From positions 1 to 64,000 of the forward strand of contig CAWBEX010000003.1 in NCBI GenBank assembly GCA_963787895.1: a stretch of DNA of 64,000 bases, written 5' to 3'. Shown piece after piece: positions 55,867 to 64,000 of this stretch. The position numbers were made by a program, and so were the translations under genes. The notes under the pieces are model-generated. The model was not told where the DNA came from and ran no database searches. It saw nothing but the letters and a program-made list of their open reading frames with translations. Within the stretch, counting starts at the first letter, position 1; each line of letters starts with the position of its first letter. The DNA is from Anderseniella sp963787895 (GTDB lineage Bacteria; Pseudomonadota; Alphaproteobacteria; Rhizobiales; Aestuariivirgaceae).

Positions 55867-56777
55867 CAGAAATACCCTTCCTGTTTCTTCTTTTCCATCG
55901 AGGCTGACTGATCATGATCGATGACGCGGCCGGCACGCTCTGATGTCGTCGTCACGAGCATCTCTGCGATGATTGCTTCCAGGGTGTCTGCATTTGAAAC
56001 GGTGGCTCCGGTCAATGGGTAGCACCCGAGAGTGCGGAAGCGTATCAGCTTCATTTCCGGCGTCTCGCCTTTCTCTAACGGCATGCGGTCGTCGTCCACC
56101 ATGATGATGTCGGACCCGCGATGAACGACCGGGCGCTTGGCAGCGAAATACAGCGGTACAATGGGGATGTTCTCATCGCGGATGTACTGCCAGATGTCGA
56201 GTTCAGTCCAGTTGGACAGCGGGAAGACGCGCATGGACTCACCCTTGTTTATCCGGGCGTTGTATGTGCGCCATAACTCCGGACGCTGGTTCTTCGGGTC
56301 CCAGCGATGCTGCGCATTGCGGAACGAGAATATTCGTTCCTTGGCGCGGGACTTTTCCTCGTCGCGGCGGGCACCTCCGAAGGCTGCGTCAAAACCATAT
56401 TTGTCGAGAGCCTGTTTGAGGGCATCAGTTTTCATAACCTCGGTGTGGCGCGCGGACCCGGCGGTGAACGGGTTGACGTTGGCGCGTACACCTTCTTCAT
56501 TAATGTGCACGATCAAGTCCAGCCCCAGTTCCTTGGCAGTCCGGTCACGAAACTCGATCATCTCGCGGAATTTCCAGGTGGTATCAACGTGCAGCAGAGG
56601 GAAGGGAGGCTTGGCGGGGTAGAACGCCTTTATGGCCAGATGCAGCATGACTGCTGAATCCTTGCCGATGGAATACAGCATGACCGGCTTCTCACACTGC
56701 GCGGCAACTTCGCGCATGATGTGAATGCTTTCTGCTTCCAGTTGTTTCAGGTGAGTAAGCTTGGGTACAACGGCCAT
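55866..56777 (-). CDS. cysD: Sulfate adenylyltransferase subunit 2
   Basis: A 303-residue PP-loop ATP sulfurylase small subunit. Conserved segments are YSIGKDSAVMLHLA, VDTTWKFREMIEFRD, FGGARRDEEKSRAKERIFSFR and PLSNWTELDIWQYI. It is the first gene of a cysD-cysNC-OCD operon and is divergent from the MttB-family gene; a gap of about 170 bases presumably holds both promoters. Confidence 0.96.
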   Translation of the reverse strand: MAVVPKLTHLKQLEAESIHIMREVAAQCEKPVMLYSIGKDSAVMLHLAIKAFYPAKPPFPLLHVDTTWKFREMIEFRDRTAKELGLDLIVHINEEGVRANVNPFTAGSARHTEVMKTDALKQALDKYGFDAAFGGARRDEEKSRAKERIFSFRNAQHRWDPKNQRPELWRTYNARINKGESMRVFPLSNWTELDIWQYIRDENIPIVPLYFAAKRPVVHRGSDIIMVDDDRMPLEKGETPEMKLIRFRTLGCYPLTGATVSNADTLEAIIAEMLVTTTSERAGRVIDHDQSASMEKKKQEGYF

Positions 56778-56948
56778 GGAATTTCCCGAGGGTCTGGCAG
56801 GGTGGACTATCTGGCGGTTTCAACGCGGATCGAGGCAATTGTCAATGCGCCATAAAATTTGTCTCGCCCAGCTCGTTTCGTGTCTTTCAAGATCAAGTGG
56901 CACAGTCGGCATGCGCCTACCATTCATGCAGATTTGTGGAGAACGGCC

Positions 56949-58484
56949 ATGTCAGGACGACGTCGAGCACGTGGAGGGGTCGAACGCCCGGACAGGCGCT
57001 CGGGGCAATTGCCAAAGCCTTTGGGCATGTTTTGCAATCCCCTGCCTCCGGTTGAGCTGCTGGATGCGGACAAGCTGGAACGCATTGTTGATGCAGCTTT
57101 CCAGGTGCTTGAACAAGCTGGCCTTGAACTGCTTTCCGACCGCTGCCTGACATTGATGGAGCAAAATGGATGCCTGGTGAACCGGGACACCAAAGTCGCG
57201 CTCATGGGCCGTGACGTGGTTGAGCATTTCATTGCCAAGGCGCCGGAGACGTTTGACCTGTATGCCCGCAATCCTGCCCGCAACACAGTGATTGGCGGCA
57301 ACCATATCAACTTCAATACGGTTTCTTCAGCGCCCAACATCAATGATATCGACAATGGAAGGCGCTCTGGTGCGCTGGAAAACCTGATTGATCTCGTCAA
57401 AATCAATCATTCACTGGGTGCATGCCACACCATGGGCAGCTCGATTGTCGAGCCTATGGATTTGCCTGTTCCGACGAGGCACCTCGATTATACCTATGCA
57501 TTGCTGAGATATACCGATCGCCCGATAGTGGCTCGCTCGGTGTCAGACTTCAGGGCAAGGCAGTCAATTGAGCTTTCTGCAATTGCCCGCGGGCTCTCTC
57601 TCGACGAGATGAAGTCGCAATGCTCGGTGGTGACGTCTTTCAATGTCAATTCGCCGAGGCGCGTTGATGAGGAACTGCTGGACGGTCTATTGTGTTTTGG
57701 AGAGTTGGGCCAGGCCGTTGCCATAACACCCTTCACGCTGGCCGGGGCAATGAGCCCTGTCACCATATCTGGCGCACTGGTGCAACAGACGGCGGAAGCA
57801 CTGGGCATAGTGGCGTTGTCCCAGATGGCCAATCCGGGTGCGCCAGTGATGTTTGGCGGCTTCACTTCCAATGTGGACATGAAGACCGGCTCACCGGCAT
57901 TTGGGACGCCGGAGTATGTCAAGGCAGTGCTGATCGGCGGGCAGCTTTCACGGCGGTTCAAACTGCCTTACCGCTCTTCCAACGTGAACGCGTCGAATTG
58001 CGTGGATGCACAGTCGACCTATGAAAGCGCAATGTCGCTTTGGGCGGTGGTCATGGCGCATGCAAACTTCGTTCATCATGGTCTGGGTTGGCTTGAAGGT
58101 GGACTTTCGTCCTCCCTAGAGAAGACTGTTGTGGATGCCGAGATGATCCGGCAATGGGTTTCCACACTGGAGCCAATTGACGTCAGCGAAGATGCGTTGG
58201 CAGTGGAGGCCATTGCAGCAGTGCCACCAGGAGGGCATTTCTTCGGCGAGGCACATACCCTTGCACGCTACGAGAACGCCTTCTACCAGCCATTGATCTC
58301 GGATTGGAGTAATTACGAGAACTGGCAGGAAGCCGGCTCGCTGACCGCCACCCAAAGAGCCAACAGGGTCTGGAAACAGATGCTTGAGAATTATGAGCAA
58401 CCGGCGATGGATGAAGCGGTGGATGAGGAGATGCGGGCATACATCGCCAGGCGCAAGGAAGAGCTCAAGAACGTCCAGCCGTAA
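56949..58484 (+). CDS. Trimethylamine methyltransferase (MttB) family protein, non-pyrrolysine type
   Basis: A 511-residue MttB-superfamily TIM-barrel methyltransferase: the N terminus is the usual basic GRRRARGG, followed by GMFCNPLPP. Other family segments are NTVSSAPNINDID, PFTLAGAMSPVTISGALVQQ and MANPGAPVMFGGF. The frame is open throughout with no internal amber codon, so it is a non-pyrrolysine member, like glycine-betaine or other quaternary-amine methyltransferases. No corrinoid protein is adjacent. The ATG at 56949 has GGAG seven bases upstream; the longer frame from 56859 is rejected. It overlaps the convergent aconitase X small-subunit gene by 20 bases. Confidence 0.9.
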   Translation: MSGRRRARGGVERPDRRSGQLPKPLGMFCNPLPPVELLDADKLERIVDAAFQVLEQAGLELLSDRCLTLMEQNGCLVNRDTKVALMGRDVVEHFIAKAPETFDLYARNPARNTVIGGNHINFNTVSSAPNINDIDNGRRSGALENLIDLVKINHSLGACHTMGSSIVEPMDLPVPTRHLDYTYALLRYTDRPIVARSVSDFRARQSIELSAIARGLSLDEMKSQCSVVTSFNVNSPRRVDEELLDGLLCFGELGQAVAITPFTLAGAMSPVTISGALVQQTAEALGIVALSQMANPGAPVMFGGFTSNVDMKTGSPAFGTPEYVKAVLIGGQLSRRFKLPYRSSNVNASNCVDAQSTYESAMSLWAVVMAHANFVHHGLGWLEGGLSSSLEKTVVDAEMIRQWVSTLEPIDVSEDALAVEAIAAVPPGGHFFGEAHTLARYENAFYQPLISDWSNYENWQEAGSLTATQRANRVWKQMLENYEQPAMDEAVDEEMRAYIARRKEELKNVQP

Positions 58485-58902
58485 GCGACCCCTGAGTTGA
58501 AAGGTTGAGCCATTTCACGGTGTGAAGCTGTTCGTATACCTCTGCGCCTACCTCCAGGACGGGGCAGGTCAAACCGTAGAGTTTCTGCGCGACGGCAGCG
58601 CCGGTGACGACATTGGCGTCGCAAATACCCATGATGATGGCAGCTGGACCTGAACCGTTCCGAACAGCTTCCGCAACTCCGCCAGGGGTGCCGCCGGACC
58701 CGCGCGTGGCAGGCATGACCAGCATGGTATTCTTGATGCATTTGCCTTTTTGCGGGTGGTTGTTGTCGATGATGACGCCGGTCGCAGGGTTGAACCCGCC
58801 CCAGAAGCTCAATGGTGCGCTGAGCCACAGGACTTCGCCTGAAGCGCCTCCCTCAAACATTACCCTGGCCGGAAATCCTGCCATCACTGGAGTCCCTTCC
58901 AT
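58465..58902 (-). CDS. Aconitase X small (swivelling) subunit
   Basis: A 145-residue DUF126-type protein containing GGFNPATGVIIDNNHPQKGKC, MLVMPATRGSGGTPGGVAEA and MGICDANVVTGAAVA. It pairs with the large AcnX subunit encoded immediately upstream (19-base overlap). In bacteria the two-subunit form is known as cis-3-hydroxy-L-proline dehydratase. Cys in the PQKGKC segment and Ser in the RGSGGT segment are at the expected catalytic positions. Confidence 0.9.
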   Translation of the reverse strand: MEGTPVMAGFPARVMFEGGASGEVLWLSAPLSFWGGFNPATGVIIDNNHPQKGKCIKNTMLVMPATRGSGGTPGGVAEAVRNGSGPAAIIMGICDANVVTGAAVAQKLYGLTCPVLEVGAEVYEQLHTVKWLNLSTQGSLTAGRS

Positions 58903-60170
58903 ATCTCGGAGTCACGCCATACCTCACCGCGGACCGCGGTTTCGGCGCATTCCTTCAGGGAACCGAAGCAAACCTCGACACCCAGCATGCCGGGCGCGTA
59001 CCAGGCCCATTTTGCGGCGTTGGTCATGACCCGTCCTGTACAGCCACGCACTGCTGGCGAGAAGTATGTGCAGGTATCGACAATGACCTTTGCCCCCGCC
59101 TGTTCGAGTGCAGAAATCCAGCCCCTTTCCTGAGCCAGTTCGCGCACGTGGCGGCTGGTCGAGATGTAGAGGTTCACACCGCTCTTGATGGATCGGCCTT
59201 CAAGCAATGGCATCAGTGCGGCAAATTCGGTGAAGGAAAAGTGCGGGGTACCCAGCGCTACCATCTCGACAGGTCCGTCTGCAGAAGATGTCAGGCTGCG
59301 TCGTGCCTGTGAAAGATCGTCCAGCGTGATCCTTTCAGTTCGTGCGGGCTGTTGGCCGCCAAAGGCATCATCATATGTTGCCGCTTCTGGCGTGCGGCCA
59401 ATGGCGTGCCAGTGTTCCACACCGCCTGCTGCAGCTGCTGCCGCGGAAACTGCCTTGAGAGCGTCATCGCCAGTGCCCGGGTCCAGCCGGTCAATGGCCG
59501 GTATCAACTTGCCGGACTTCTGACCAAGCACTGTTCCAAGCAGGTGGAAGTATATGTCCTGTGATTTCAGGCTTTCCGGCACGGCGCTGGTGTCAAACAA
59601 CACTCTGGCGCGACGGCCTTCATCGGTATGCAAGCCAACGAAGGGAGCGTAACCGATTAACCCGCACGCAACGTCAAGGTAGTCGCCATACTTGTTGGTG
59701 CGCGCGCCAACGGCTGCGTTGTAGTAGCTCACCGCATTGCTCTCGCCCACGACGATGTGGTCTGCGAACTTCGGGCCATTCGGCAACTGGTAAGGCGCGC
59801 AGGTCCATACGGTCTTGCAGCCAAGTTGCGTGTAAAGCTGCATCAGTTCTCTTGCACCGCGCGCCATCTCGGTTTTCGGATCACGCATGTCATCACCTGC
59901 CAGCGATACCAGTCCGTTGTTGGTCCAGGCGGGCACTGCAAAGCTGGCCCCGTTATCGAGCATGTAGCGGGCGAAATCGATGTGTGCCTGACCAGCATAG
60001 AAGCATGCGTCGATGTGAGCGAAGGTGACGGGTACGAGTCTGGCCGCACCCATGACATTGGCAGCGCGCACGACAAGTTCCATGGCAAACTGCATTGCCG
60101 GCCTGCTGTTGTCCTGCAGCAGCACGGCACATTCCTCGGGCAGTTCAAGCGAATGTTGCATCATCATCAC
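58884..60170 (-). CDS. Aconitase X catalytic (large) subunit
   Basis: A 428-residue DUF521-type protein, with conserved segments ARLVPVTFAHIDACFY, GCKTVWTCAPYQLPNGP, GESNAVSYYNAAVGARTNKYGDYLDVACGLIG and VALGTPHFSFTEF. Several cysteines are placed to bind an iron-sulfur or metal centre. Likely dehydrates cis-3-hydroxy-L-proline to delta1-pyrroline-2-carboxylate; the archaeal phosphomevalonate role is unlikely here. It starts within four bases of the HAD gene's stop. Confidence 0.9.
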   Translation of the reverse strand: MMMMQHSLELPEECAVLLQDNSRPAMQFAMELVVRAANVMGAARLVPVTFAHIDACFYAGQAHIDFARYMLDNGASFAVPAWTNNGLVSLAGDDMRDPKTEMARGARELMQLYTQLGCKTVWTCAPYQLPNGPKFADHIVVGESNAVSYYNAAVGARTNKYGDYLDVACGLIGYAPFVGLHTDEGRRARVLFDTSAVPESLKSQDIYFHLLGTVLGQKSGKLIPAIDRLDPGTGDDALKAVSAAAAAAGGVEHWHAIGRTPEAATYDDAFGGQQPARTERITLDDLSQARRSLTSSADGPVEMVALGTPHFSFTEFAALMPLLEGRSIKSGVNLYISTSRHVRELAQERGWISALEQAGAKVIVDTCTYFSPAVRGCTGRVMTNAAKWAWYAPGMLGVEVCFGSLKECAETAVRGEVWRDSEIWKGLQ

Positions 60171-60868
60171 AGTTTCAGCATGGCACGGATAAGGGCAAGA
60201 GTTTCATCATGATCATGGGTGACGTGTTCAGCGCCGTTGTCCCTCAGCTGTGAACGCTTTTGCTGGGTCCAGTGGTAGCCGATGAAATGCGTGCCGTTCC
60301 GGCGTCCAGCTTCCAGGTCGTTGAGGTTGTCCCCTATGAACACGATGCGATCAGCCGGCAGTTTCAATTGATTTATGACACGTGCCAGCACCTGATGCTT
60401 GTGGCCGCCTTCATCGGCGGTGCCGGGGAATTTGGCCAGATGCCGCCAGAGTCCGGCCTGATGTAAGCGGACCTCGGCTGCGCATCTGAGGTTAGCTGTG
60501 GCAATACCTAATGCCACGTTGTTGAGGCTGCTCAGGCATTCGACCAGTTGAGGGGCTTTTTCGACAACGGTTACCTGAAGGCGTCCGGAAGAAAATCCAT
60601 CTTCGAGTTCTGCCGCGTAAGCTTCGACGAACTGATCAAAATGGTGGGGTTGCCGACCGCCGCCAAGATGGCGGTCAAGCACCTCATGAACAATATCACG
60701 ATCGTTGCGCACATTGTAACTGTCCCAGTCATTGGACAGGCCCTCTATGCCGAACAGCGATTTGAAGGGGGCAAAGAATGCGTCTTCTTCCGGCTTCTTC
60801 AGATGCAGCAGTGGCCCGTCCACATCAAAGATGACCGCGCTGTGATACGTGTCCGGCAAAGCAATCAA
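60167..60868 (-). CDS. HAD-superfamily hydrolase
   Basis: A 233-residue phosphatase-like protein. Motif I is FDVDGPLLH (Pro replaces the usual Thr after DxDG), motif II is GIATAN, and motif III/IV is FIGDNLNDLEAGRRNG. A cap domain lies between about residues 25 and 110. Resembles phosphoglycolate phosphatase-type members; the substrate is unknown. It overlaps genes on both sides by four bases in an operon of amine/imino-acid catabolic genes. Confidence 0.85.
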   Translation of the reverse strand: MIALPDTYHSAVIFDVDGPLLHLKKPEEDAFFAPFKSLFGIEGLSNDWDSYNVRNDRDIVHEVLDRHLGGGRQPHHFDQFVEAYAAELEDGFSSGRLQVTVVEKAPQLVECLSSLNNVALGIATANLRCAAEVRLHQAGLWRHLAKFPGTADEGGHKHQVLARVINQLKLPADRIVFIGDNLNDLEAGRRNGTHFIGYHWTQQKRSQLRDNGAEHVTHDHDETLALIRAMLKL

Positions 60869-61947
60869 CCCTTGACGATGGATGGCCGGATTTCGATGAC
60901 GACCGGCATAGCTGCTTCAAGGCCCTCCTTGATGGCCTGACTGAGTTCAGCAAGATTGCGGGGCCTTGTAGCGGTGCAGCCATAGGCGCCTGCAAGCTTT
61001 GCGAAGTCCGGATTGATCAGCGTAACAGCGTTGGGCTGGATACCCTTGTAGACCATGTCATCGCGAATCTGGGCCAACGCATCATTGTTCCACAAAAGTA
61101 CTATCAACGGCTTCTTCAATTCAGCGGCAGTGCCCAACTCGTTGATGGTGTATTGTACTCCATAGTCGCCGGCCATGGCCACGACCGGGCGATCCGGTTG
61201 GCCGACGCGTGCACCAATGGCAGCTGGCAGCGCATAGCCCAGCGTGCCGAAACCAGCCGGATGCAGGTAACAGTCGGGTTGGTCAAAAGTCATTACCTCG
61301 TTGGCGGCATAGGCAATCTGGGTCATGTCCGAGGCGACAATGGTATTGGCAGGCAGACTGGACCGGACGGTGTCGAGCACGGTCTTTATCGTTTTGCGAA
61401 GATCATCATAATGTGTTTCGCAGTCAGTGCGCAGCTGTGCTGTCTCCCTGGCGCGGGCTGTCGCCCGTTCCGCCGCGTCTGCTTTGGACAAACCTTCTGC
61501 AATGAGTTGCAAGGTGCACTTTGCGTCACCCAGGATCGCGATGTCGGAACGGTATGGCCGGGCCAGAGAGGAAGAATCTATATCAACCCGGATGAGACCT
61601 TGTTCATTGTCAAACGTCTGGTCCCAGAGGTCAGTCTCGGATAACTCGGTGCCAGCCGCCAGAACGCTGTCTGCGGCTCTGACTATTTTGGTTGCTGCAG
61701 GGTTCGGCAACTGCGCGCCAGCCAGCAGGGGGTGGCCATCAGGCACTGCGCCCTTGGCGGCAATGGTGGTGAAAATGATGGCGCCGGTGCTTTCGGCGAT
61801 TGCAATTGCCTCAGCGCCTGCATGGCGTGCGCCACCTCCCAGAATGATTACCGGCTTTTTTGCCTTGGAAAGAGCTGCTAGCGCTTGCGCAATGGCTGCA
61901 TCGCATGGCCGCTTGCGAGAAGGCATGGCCCGCGCCTGCCAGCCCAT
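60865..61947 (-). CDS. Acetolactate-synthase-like TPP enzyme, C-terminal part (frameshifted)
   Basis: About 360 residues covering the central and TPP-binding domains (PVIILGGGARHAGAEA; HPAGFGTLGYALPAAIGA; MAGDYGVQYTINELGTA; LLWNNDALAQI). The TPP/Mg motif reads GDYG...NN in its usual place. It continues the protein beginning at 62473 after a one-base frame change at about 61925-61945; the first methionine here is not a true start. Sequence style matches 5-guanidino-2-oxopentanoate decarboxylase (AruI)-type enzymes rather than biosynthetic acetolactate synthase. Confidence 0.75.
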   Translation of the reverse strand: MGWQARAMPSRKRPCDAAIAQALAALSKAKKPVIILGGGARHAGAEAIAIAESTGAIIFTTIAAKGAVPDGHPLLAGAQLPNPAATKIVRAADSVLAAGTELSETDLWDQTFDNEQGLIRVDIDSSSLARPYRSDIAILGDAKCTLQLIAEGLSKADAAERATARARETAQLRTDCETHYDDLRKTIKTVLDTVRSSLPANTIVASDMTQIAYAANEVMTFDQPDCYLHPAGFGTLGYALPAAIGARVGQPDRPVVAMAGDYGVQYTINELGTAAELKKPLIVLLWNNDALAQIRDDMVYKGIQPNAVTLINPDFAKLAGAYGCTATRPRNLAELSQAIKEGLEAAMPVVIEIRPSIVKG

Positions 61948-62473
61948 CGCCGGCTGGTTGTTTCAGCACGTCAAGGGGAATTTCAATGTAAATCGGGCGT
62001 GGGCGCTCGGTGTGGAACAGCATGAACGCTTCGGCAATGCGGTCCTGCACGTCACGTGCGGTGTAGCATACAGAAGCAGCCTGCGTGACGGTTGCTGCCG
62101 CGCCAACCTGAGAGCGCATTTCATGCAGACGGCCGCGGCCCTGGCCTGCATCCTTCACATCCAGGCTCGAAGATATGACCAATATGGGTACAGAGTCCGA
62201 ATAAGCCTGACCCATCGGCGTCATGATGTTGGTCAGACCGGGGCCGGTGATGGTGAAGCACACGCCGGGCTTGCCGGTGGCACGTGCATAGCCATCGGCC
62301 ATGAAACCTGCGCCTTGTTCGTGGCGGGTCAGAATATGGGTAATGCCGGAGCGCGGTAAAGCGCGGTACATCTCCACATTGTGGACACCTGGAATGCCGA
62401 AAACGGTATCGACGCCGTAGTCTTCCAGCAACTGAACCAATGCTTCGCCGATGCTAACTCCGCCATCGCTCAT
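61811..62473 (-). CDS. Acetolactate-synthase-like TPP enzyme, N-terminal part (frameshifted)
   Basis: N-terminal PYR domain: VQLLEDYGVDTVFGIPGVHNVE, TRHEQGAGFMADGYARATG with the catalytic glutamate, TGPGLTNIMTPMGQAY, and RPIYIEIPLDVL. True coding ends near DGLAG at about 61940; after that the frame is wrong and stops at 61811. Deleting one base in the GC-rich GCAGGCGCGGGCC tract would restore a single protein of about 535 residues. The ATG at 62473 is chosen for its GAGGAA site. It is downstream of the FAD oxidase gene in the same operon. A real frameshift would make the gene non-functional. Confidence 0.75.
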   Translation of the reverse strand: MSDGGVSIGEALVQLLEDYGVDTVFGIPGVHNVEMYRALPRSGITHILTRHEQGAGFMADGYARATGKPGVCFTITGPGLTNIMTPMGQAYSDSVPILVISSSLDVKDAGQGRGRLHEMRSQVGAAATVTQAASVCYTARDVQDRIAEAFMLFHTERPRPIYIEIPLDVLKQPAGDGLAGAGHAFSQAAMRCSHCASASSSFQGKKAGNHSGRWRTPCRR

Positions 62474-62491
62474 AGTCTTTTTCCTCTGCAA

Positions 62492-63604
62492 TTATGCGGC
62501 GAACCTTGCAGGTGAAATGGTGGAGAATTCAAGCCCCGCAGCAACAATATCTTCAGGGGTCGACTTGCCATCTATCAATGCGGCGGCAAGCCGGGAAATG
62601 CTCGGAGCTGTCTGAATGCCATAACCGCCCTGACCTGCCAGCCATAAGAAGTTGTCCTGCTCCTCGTCAAACCCAACAACAGGATTGCCGTCGCCAGCGA
62701 AGGAGCGCAGTCCGCCCCAGGTGGCGCCAGCGTGTGTGACCTCGAAATCCATCACTTCCTGGAATTTCTCTACCGCTTCTGCCAGCGCCATGTCATCGGC
62801 CCAGGCATCATGCGGCTCAACCGGCGTGGCGTCCGCTGGTGACAGCATCAGCTTTCCGCCCATGGGCTTGAAATAGAAAGTTTCGCCAGCACCAAAACAC
62901 AATGGCCAATGGGTCAGGTCAGTGCCGGCCGGCATGTCCAGCAGCATGGCGGAGCGCCGCTTGGGCGTCACTTCAATTTGCTGTGCACCGGCGAGCCTTG
63001 CAATTGTGCTGGCCCAGGCACCTGCTGCATTGACTACCGTGGCGCAGCTTAAGTCTCCTGCACTGGCCTGGACCTGCCATGCACCATAGTGGCGGGTGAA
63101 ACCAGTGACCTCGGCTCTGGATATGAATGTGCCACCATTTGCCTTGAACTGCTTGATGTAGCCTTGCAGCAACAGATCCACATCCAGGTCGCGCGCATCA
63201 TCGTCAATCATTACCGCAGCCAGTTTATCCGCCTTCAGCAGTGGTACGCGGGCTTTGAGGCCTTCGGGTTTCATTGGCCTGAGGCCAAGCGCTTCCGCCT
63301 CTGTGATGAAGTGTTCGCCGCCATGCAACACCATCATGGCCTCGCCGCGGGGCGACAACAACGGTGCAGCAGCAAAGCTGCTGGGGGCTGCTTCAAAGAA
63401 TGCCTGACTTGCCTTCGCCAGTGCTTGAATGGAGGGTGGTCCGTATGTGGGTACAAACGTTGCTGCTGAGCGCCCCGTGGAGTGATAGCCGGCCGCATCC
63501 TCACGTTCCACCACGCAAACATTGTGATCTTTTGACAGCTCCGCGGCTGCTGAAAATCCGGCGATTCCCCCGCCAATGACAACGATGTCGAAAACCATAC
63601 TCAT
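62492..63604 (-). CDS. FAD-dependent D-amino-acid/glycine oxidase-type oxidoreductase
   Basis: About 370 residues. The Rossmann FAD site is DIVVIGGGIAGFSAAAEL, with CVVEREDAAGYHSTGRSAATF after it. The C-terminal FAD segment is WGGLRSFAGDGNPVVGFDEEQDNFLWLAGQGGYGIQTAPS. Probably oxidises an amino or imino acid as the first gene of the five-gene operon. The start is ATG 63604 or 63598; the longer frame from 63706 lacks support. It is divergent from doeA with about 80 bases between them. Confidence 0.87.
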   Translation of the reverse strand: MSMVFDIVVIGGGIAGFSAAAELSKDHNVCVVEREDAAGYHSTGRSAATFVPTYGPPSIQALAKASQAFFEAAPSSFAAAPLLSPRGEAMMVLHGGEHFITEAEALGLRPMKPEGLKARVPLLKADKLAAVMIDDDARDLDVDLLLQGYIKQFKANGGTFISRAEVTGFTRHYGAWQVQASAGDLSCATVVNAAGAWASTIARLAGAQQIEVTPKRRSAMLLDMPAGTDLTHWPLCFGAGETFYFKPMGGKLMLSPADATPVEPHDAWADDMALAEAVEKFQEVMDFEVTHAGATWGGLRSFAGDGNPVVGFDEEQDNFLWLAGQGGYGIQTAPSISRLAAALIDGKSTPEDIVAAGLEFSTISPARFAA

Positions 63605-63685
63605 GTCGTTTATTCGATTGCACCTGATTGGAAACTGCGGGCATTCTTGAACGATCTTAAACCTGCCGTCGAGGGTCAACCTGAC

Positions 63686-64000
63686 ATGAATGATGCTGTA
63701 CTGCACTTTTCCCGTTCTGAATATGACGTCCGGATCGCCAAGGCGCGCGCTGCCATGTCTGAGCGCGGCCTAGATCTGATCATTGTTTCCGATCCGTCCA
63801 ACATGGCTTGGCTGACGGGCTATGACGGCTGGTCGTTCTATGTACATCAAGCGGTGTTGCTCGGCCTTGAAGGCGAACCTGTCTGGTGGGGCAGGGGCAT
63901 GGACGCAAATGGTGCCTACAGAACGGCCTTCATGGATCACGCCAACATCATTGGCTACCCGGACCACTTTGTGCAGTCGAGTGAGCGCCACCCGATGGAT
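63686..64000 (+). CDS. doeA: Ectoine hydrolase DoeA, 5' part (runs off the window)
   Basis: The first 105 codons of a gene continuing past the right edge, read directly from 63686. The protein begins MNDAVLHFSRSEYDVRIAKARAAM and contains SDPSNMAWLTGYDGWSFYVHQ and WWGRGMDANGAYRTAF, a strong match in style to the creatinase-like N-terminal domain of DoeA/EutD, the M24-family enzyme that opens the ectoine ring. Other creatinase/prolidase relatives are possible because the metal-binding domain is outside the window. Presence suggests the organism consumes the osmolyte ectoine. Confidence 0.8.
   Translation, partial: MNDAVLHFSRSEYDVRIAKARAAMSERGLDLIIVSDPSNMAWLTGYDGWSFYVHQAVLLGLEGEPVWWGRGMDANGAYRTAFMDHANIIGYPDHFVQSSERHPMD

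Noticed and set aside
56949..58484. Pyrrolysine-containing trimethylamine methyltransferase
   Set aside because: No in-frame amber codon is present, so it belongs to the non-pyrrolysine branch.

Overview
The window reads as chromosome of a free-living, probably marine alphaproteobacterium (Hyphomicrobiales-like). This is inferred from gene content only: ectoine hydrolase, cysD-cysNC, DUF4347 and M10/RTX adhesins, a Tad-type protein and aconitase X. No rRNA, tRNA, insertion sequence or CRISPR array was seen. The genes are dense, with short gaps and many 4-nt overlaps. Several genes carry apparent single-base frameshifts, so sequence error and real decay both have to be considered.

Region 1 (about 0-12 kb) is a cell-surface polysaccharide locus. 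It has nucleotide-sugar enzymes (ugd, a ManC/AlgA-type enzyme, wecB) and a four-gene set of outer-membrane barrel, processive GT2 synthase, bactofilin-like protein and membrane protein. A free M10/RTX metalloprotease and a PF14907-type nucleotidyltransferase sit among them.

Region 2 (about 12-34.7 kb) is the unusual part. A roughly 3,850-residue M10-protease/VCBS/PA14/TSP3/RTX adhesin, split by one frameshift, and a second DUF4347/cadherin/RTX adhesin, disrupted in its first third, lie among what looks like a complete lasso-peptide (RiPP) cluster. On the + strand are an ABC exporter (D), a small precursor-like ORF that needs one added base to read through, and an asparagine-synthetase-like cyclase (C). 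On the - strand are an HPr-kinase-like protein (K), a PqqD-like leader-binding protein (B1), a transglutaminase-like protease (B2) and an unlisted 53-residue precursor (A) at 32743-32904. The nucleotidyltransferase at the left end of the window could be a distant sixth component (N).

Region 3 (34.7-40.6 kb) holds a hybrid sensor kinase with a C-terminal Hpt domain, a Tad-like surface protein, an isocitrate/isopropylmalate-type dehydrogenase and an XRE regulator.

Region 4 (40.8-50 kb) has an ABC exporter followed by a gamma-glutamyltransferase, then a sugar-acid catabolic set: an SDR divergent from denD, an IlvD/Edd dehydratase, an SMP-30 lactonase and a Gfo/Idh oxidoreductase.

Region 5 (50-64 kb) is amino-acid and osmolyte metabolism: a membrane cNMP-binding protein; a FlK-HAL fusion lacking the MIO serine; a cysD-cysNC-ornithine cyclodeaminase-family operon; a non-pyrrolysine MttB-family methyltransferase; a five-gene operon of FAD amine oxidase, TPP decarboxylase (frameshifted), HAD phosphatase and aconitase X large and small subunits; and the 5' end of doeA at the right edge.
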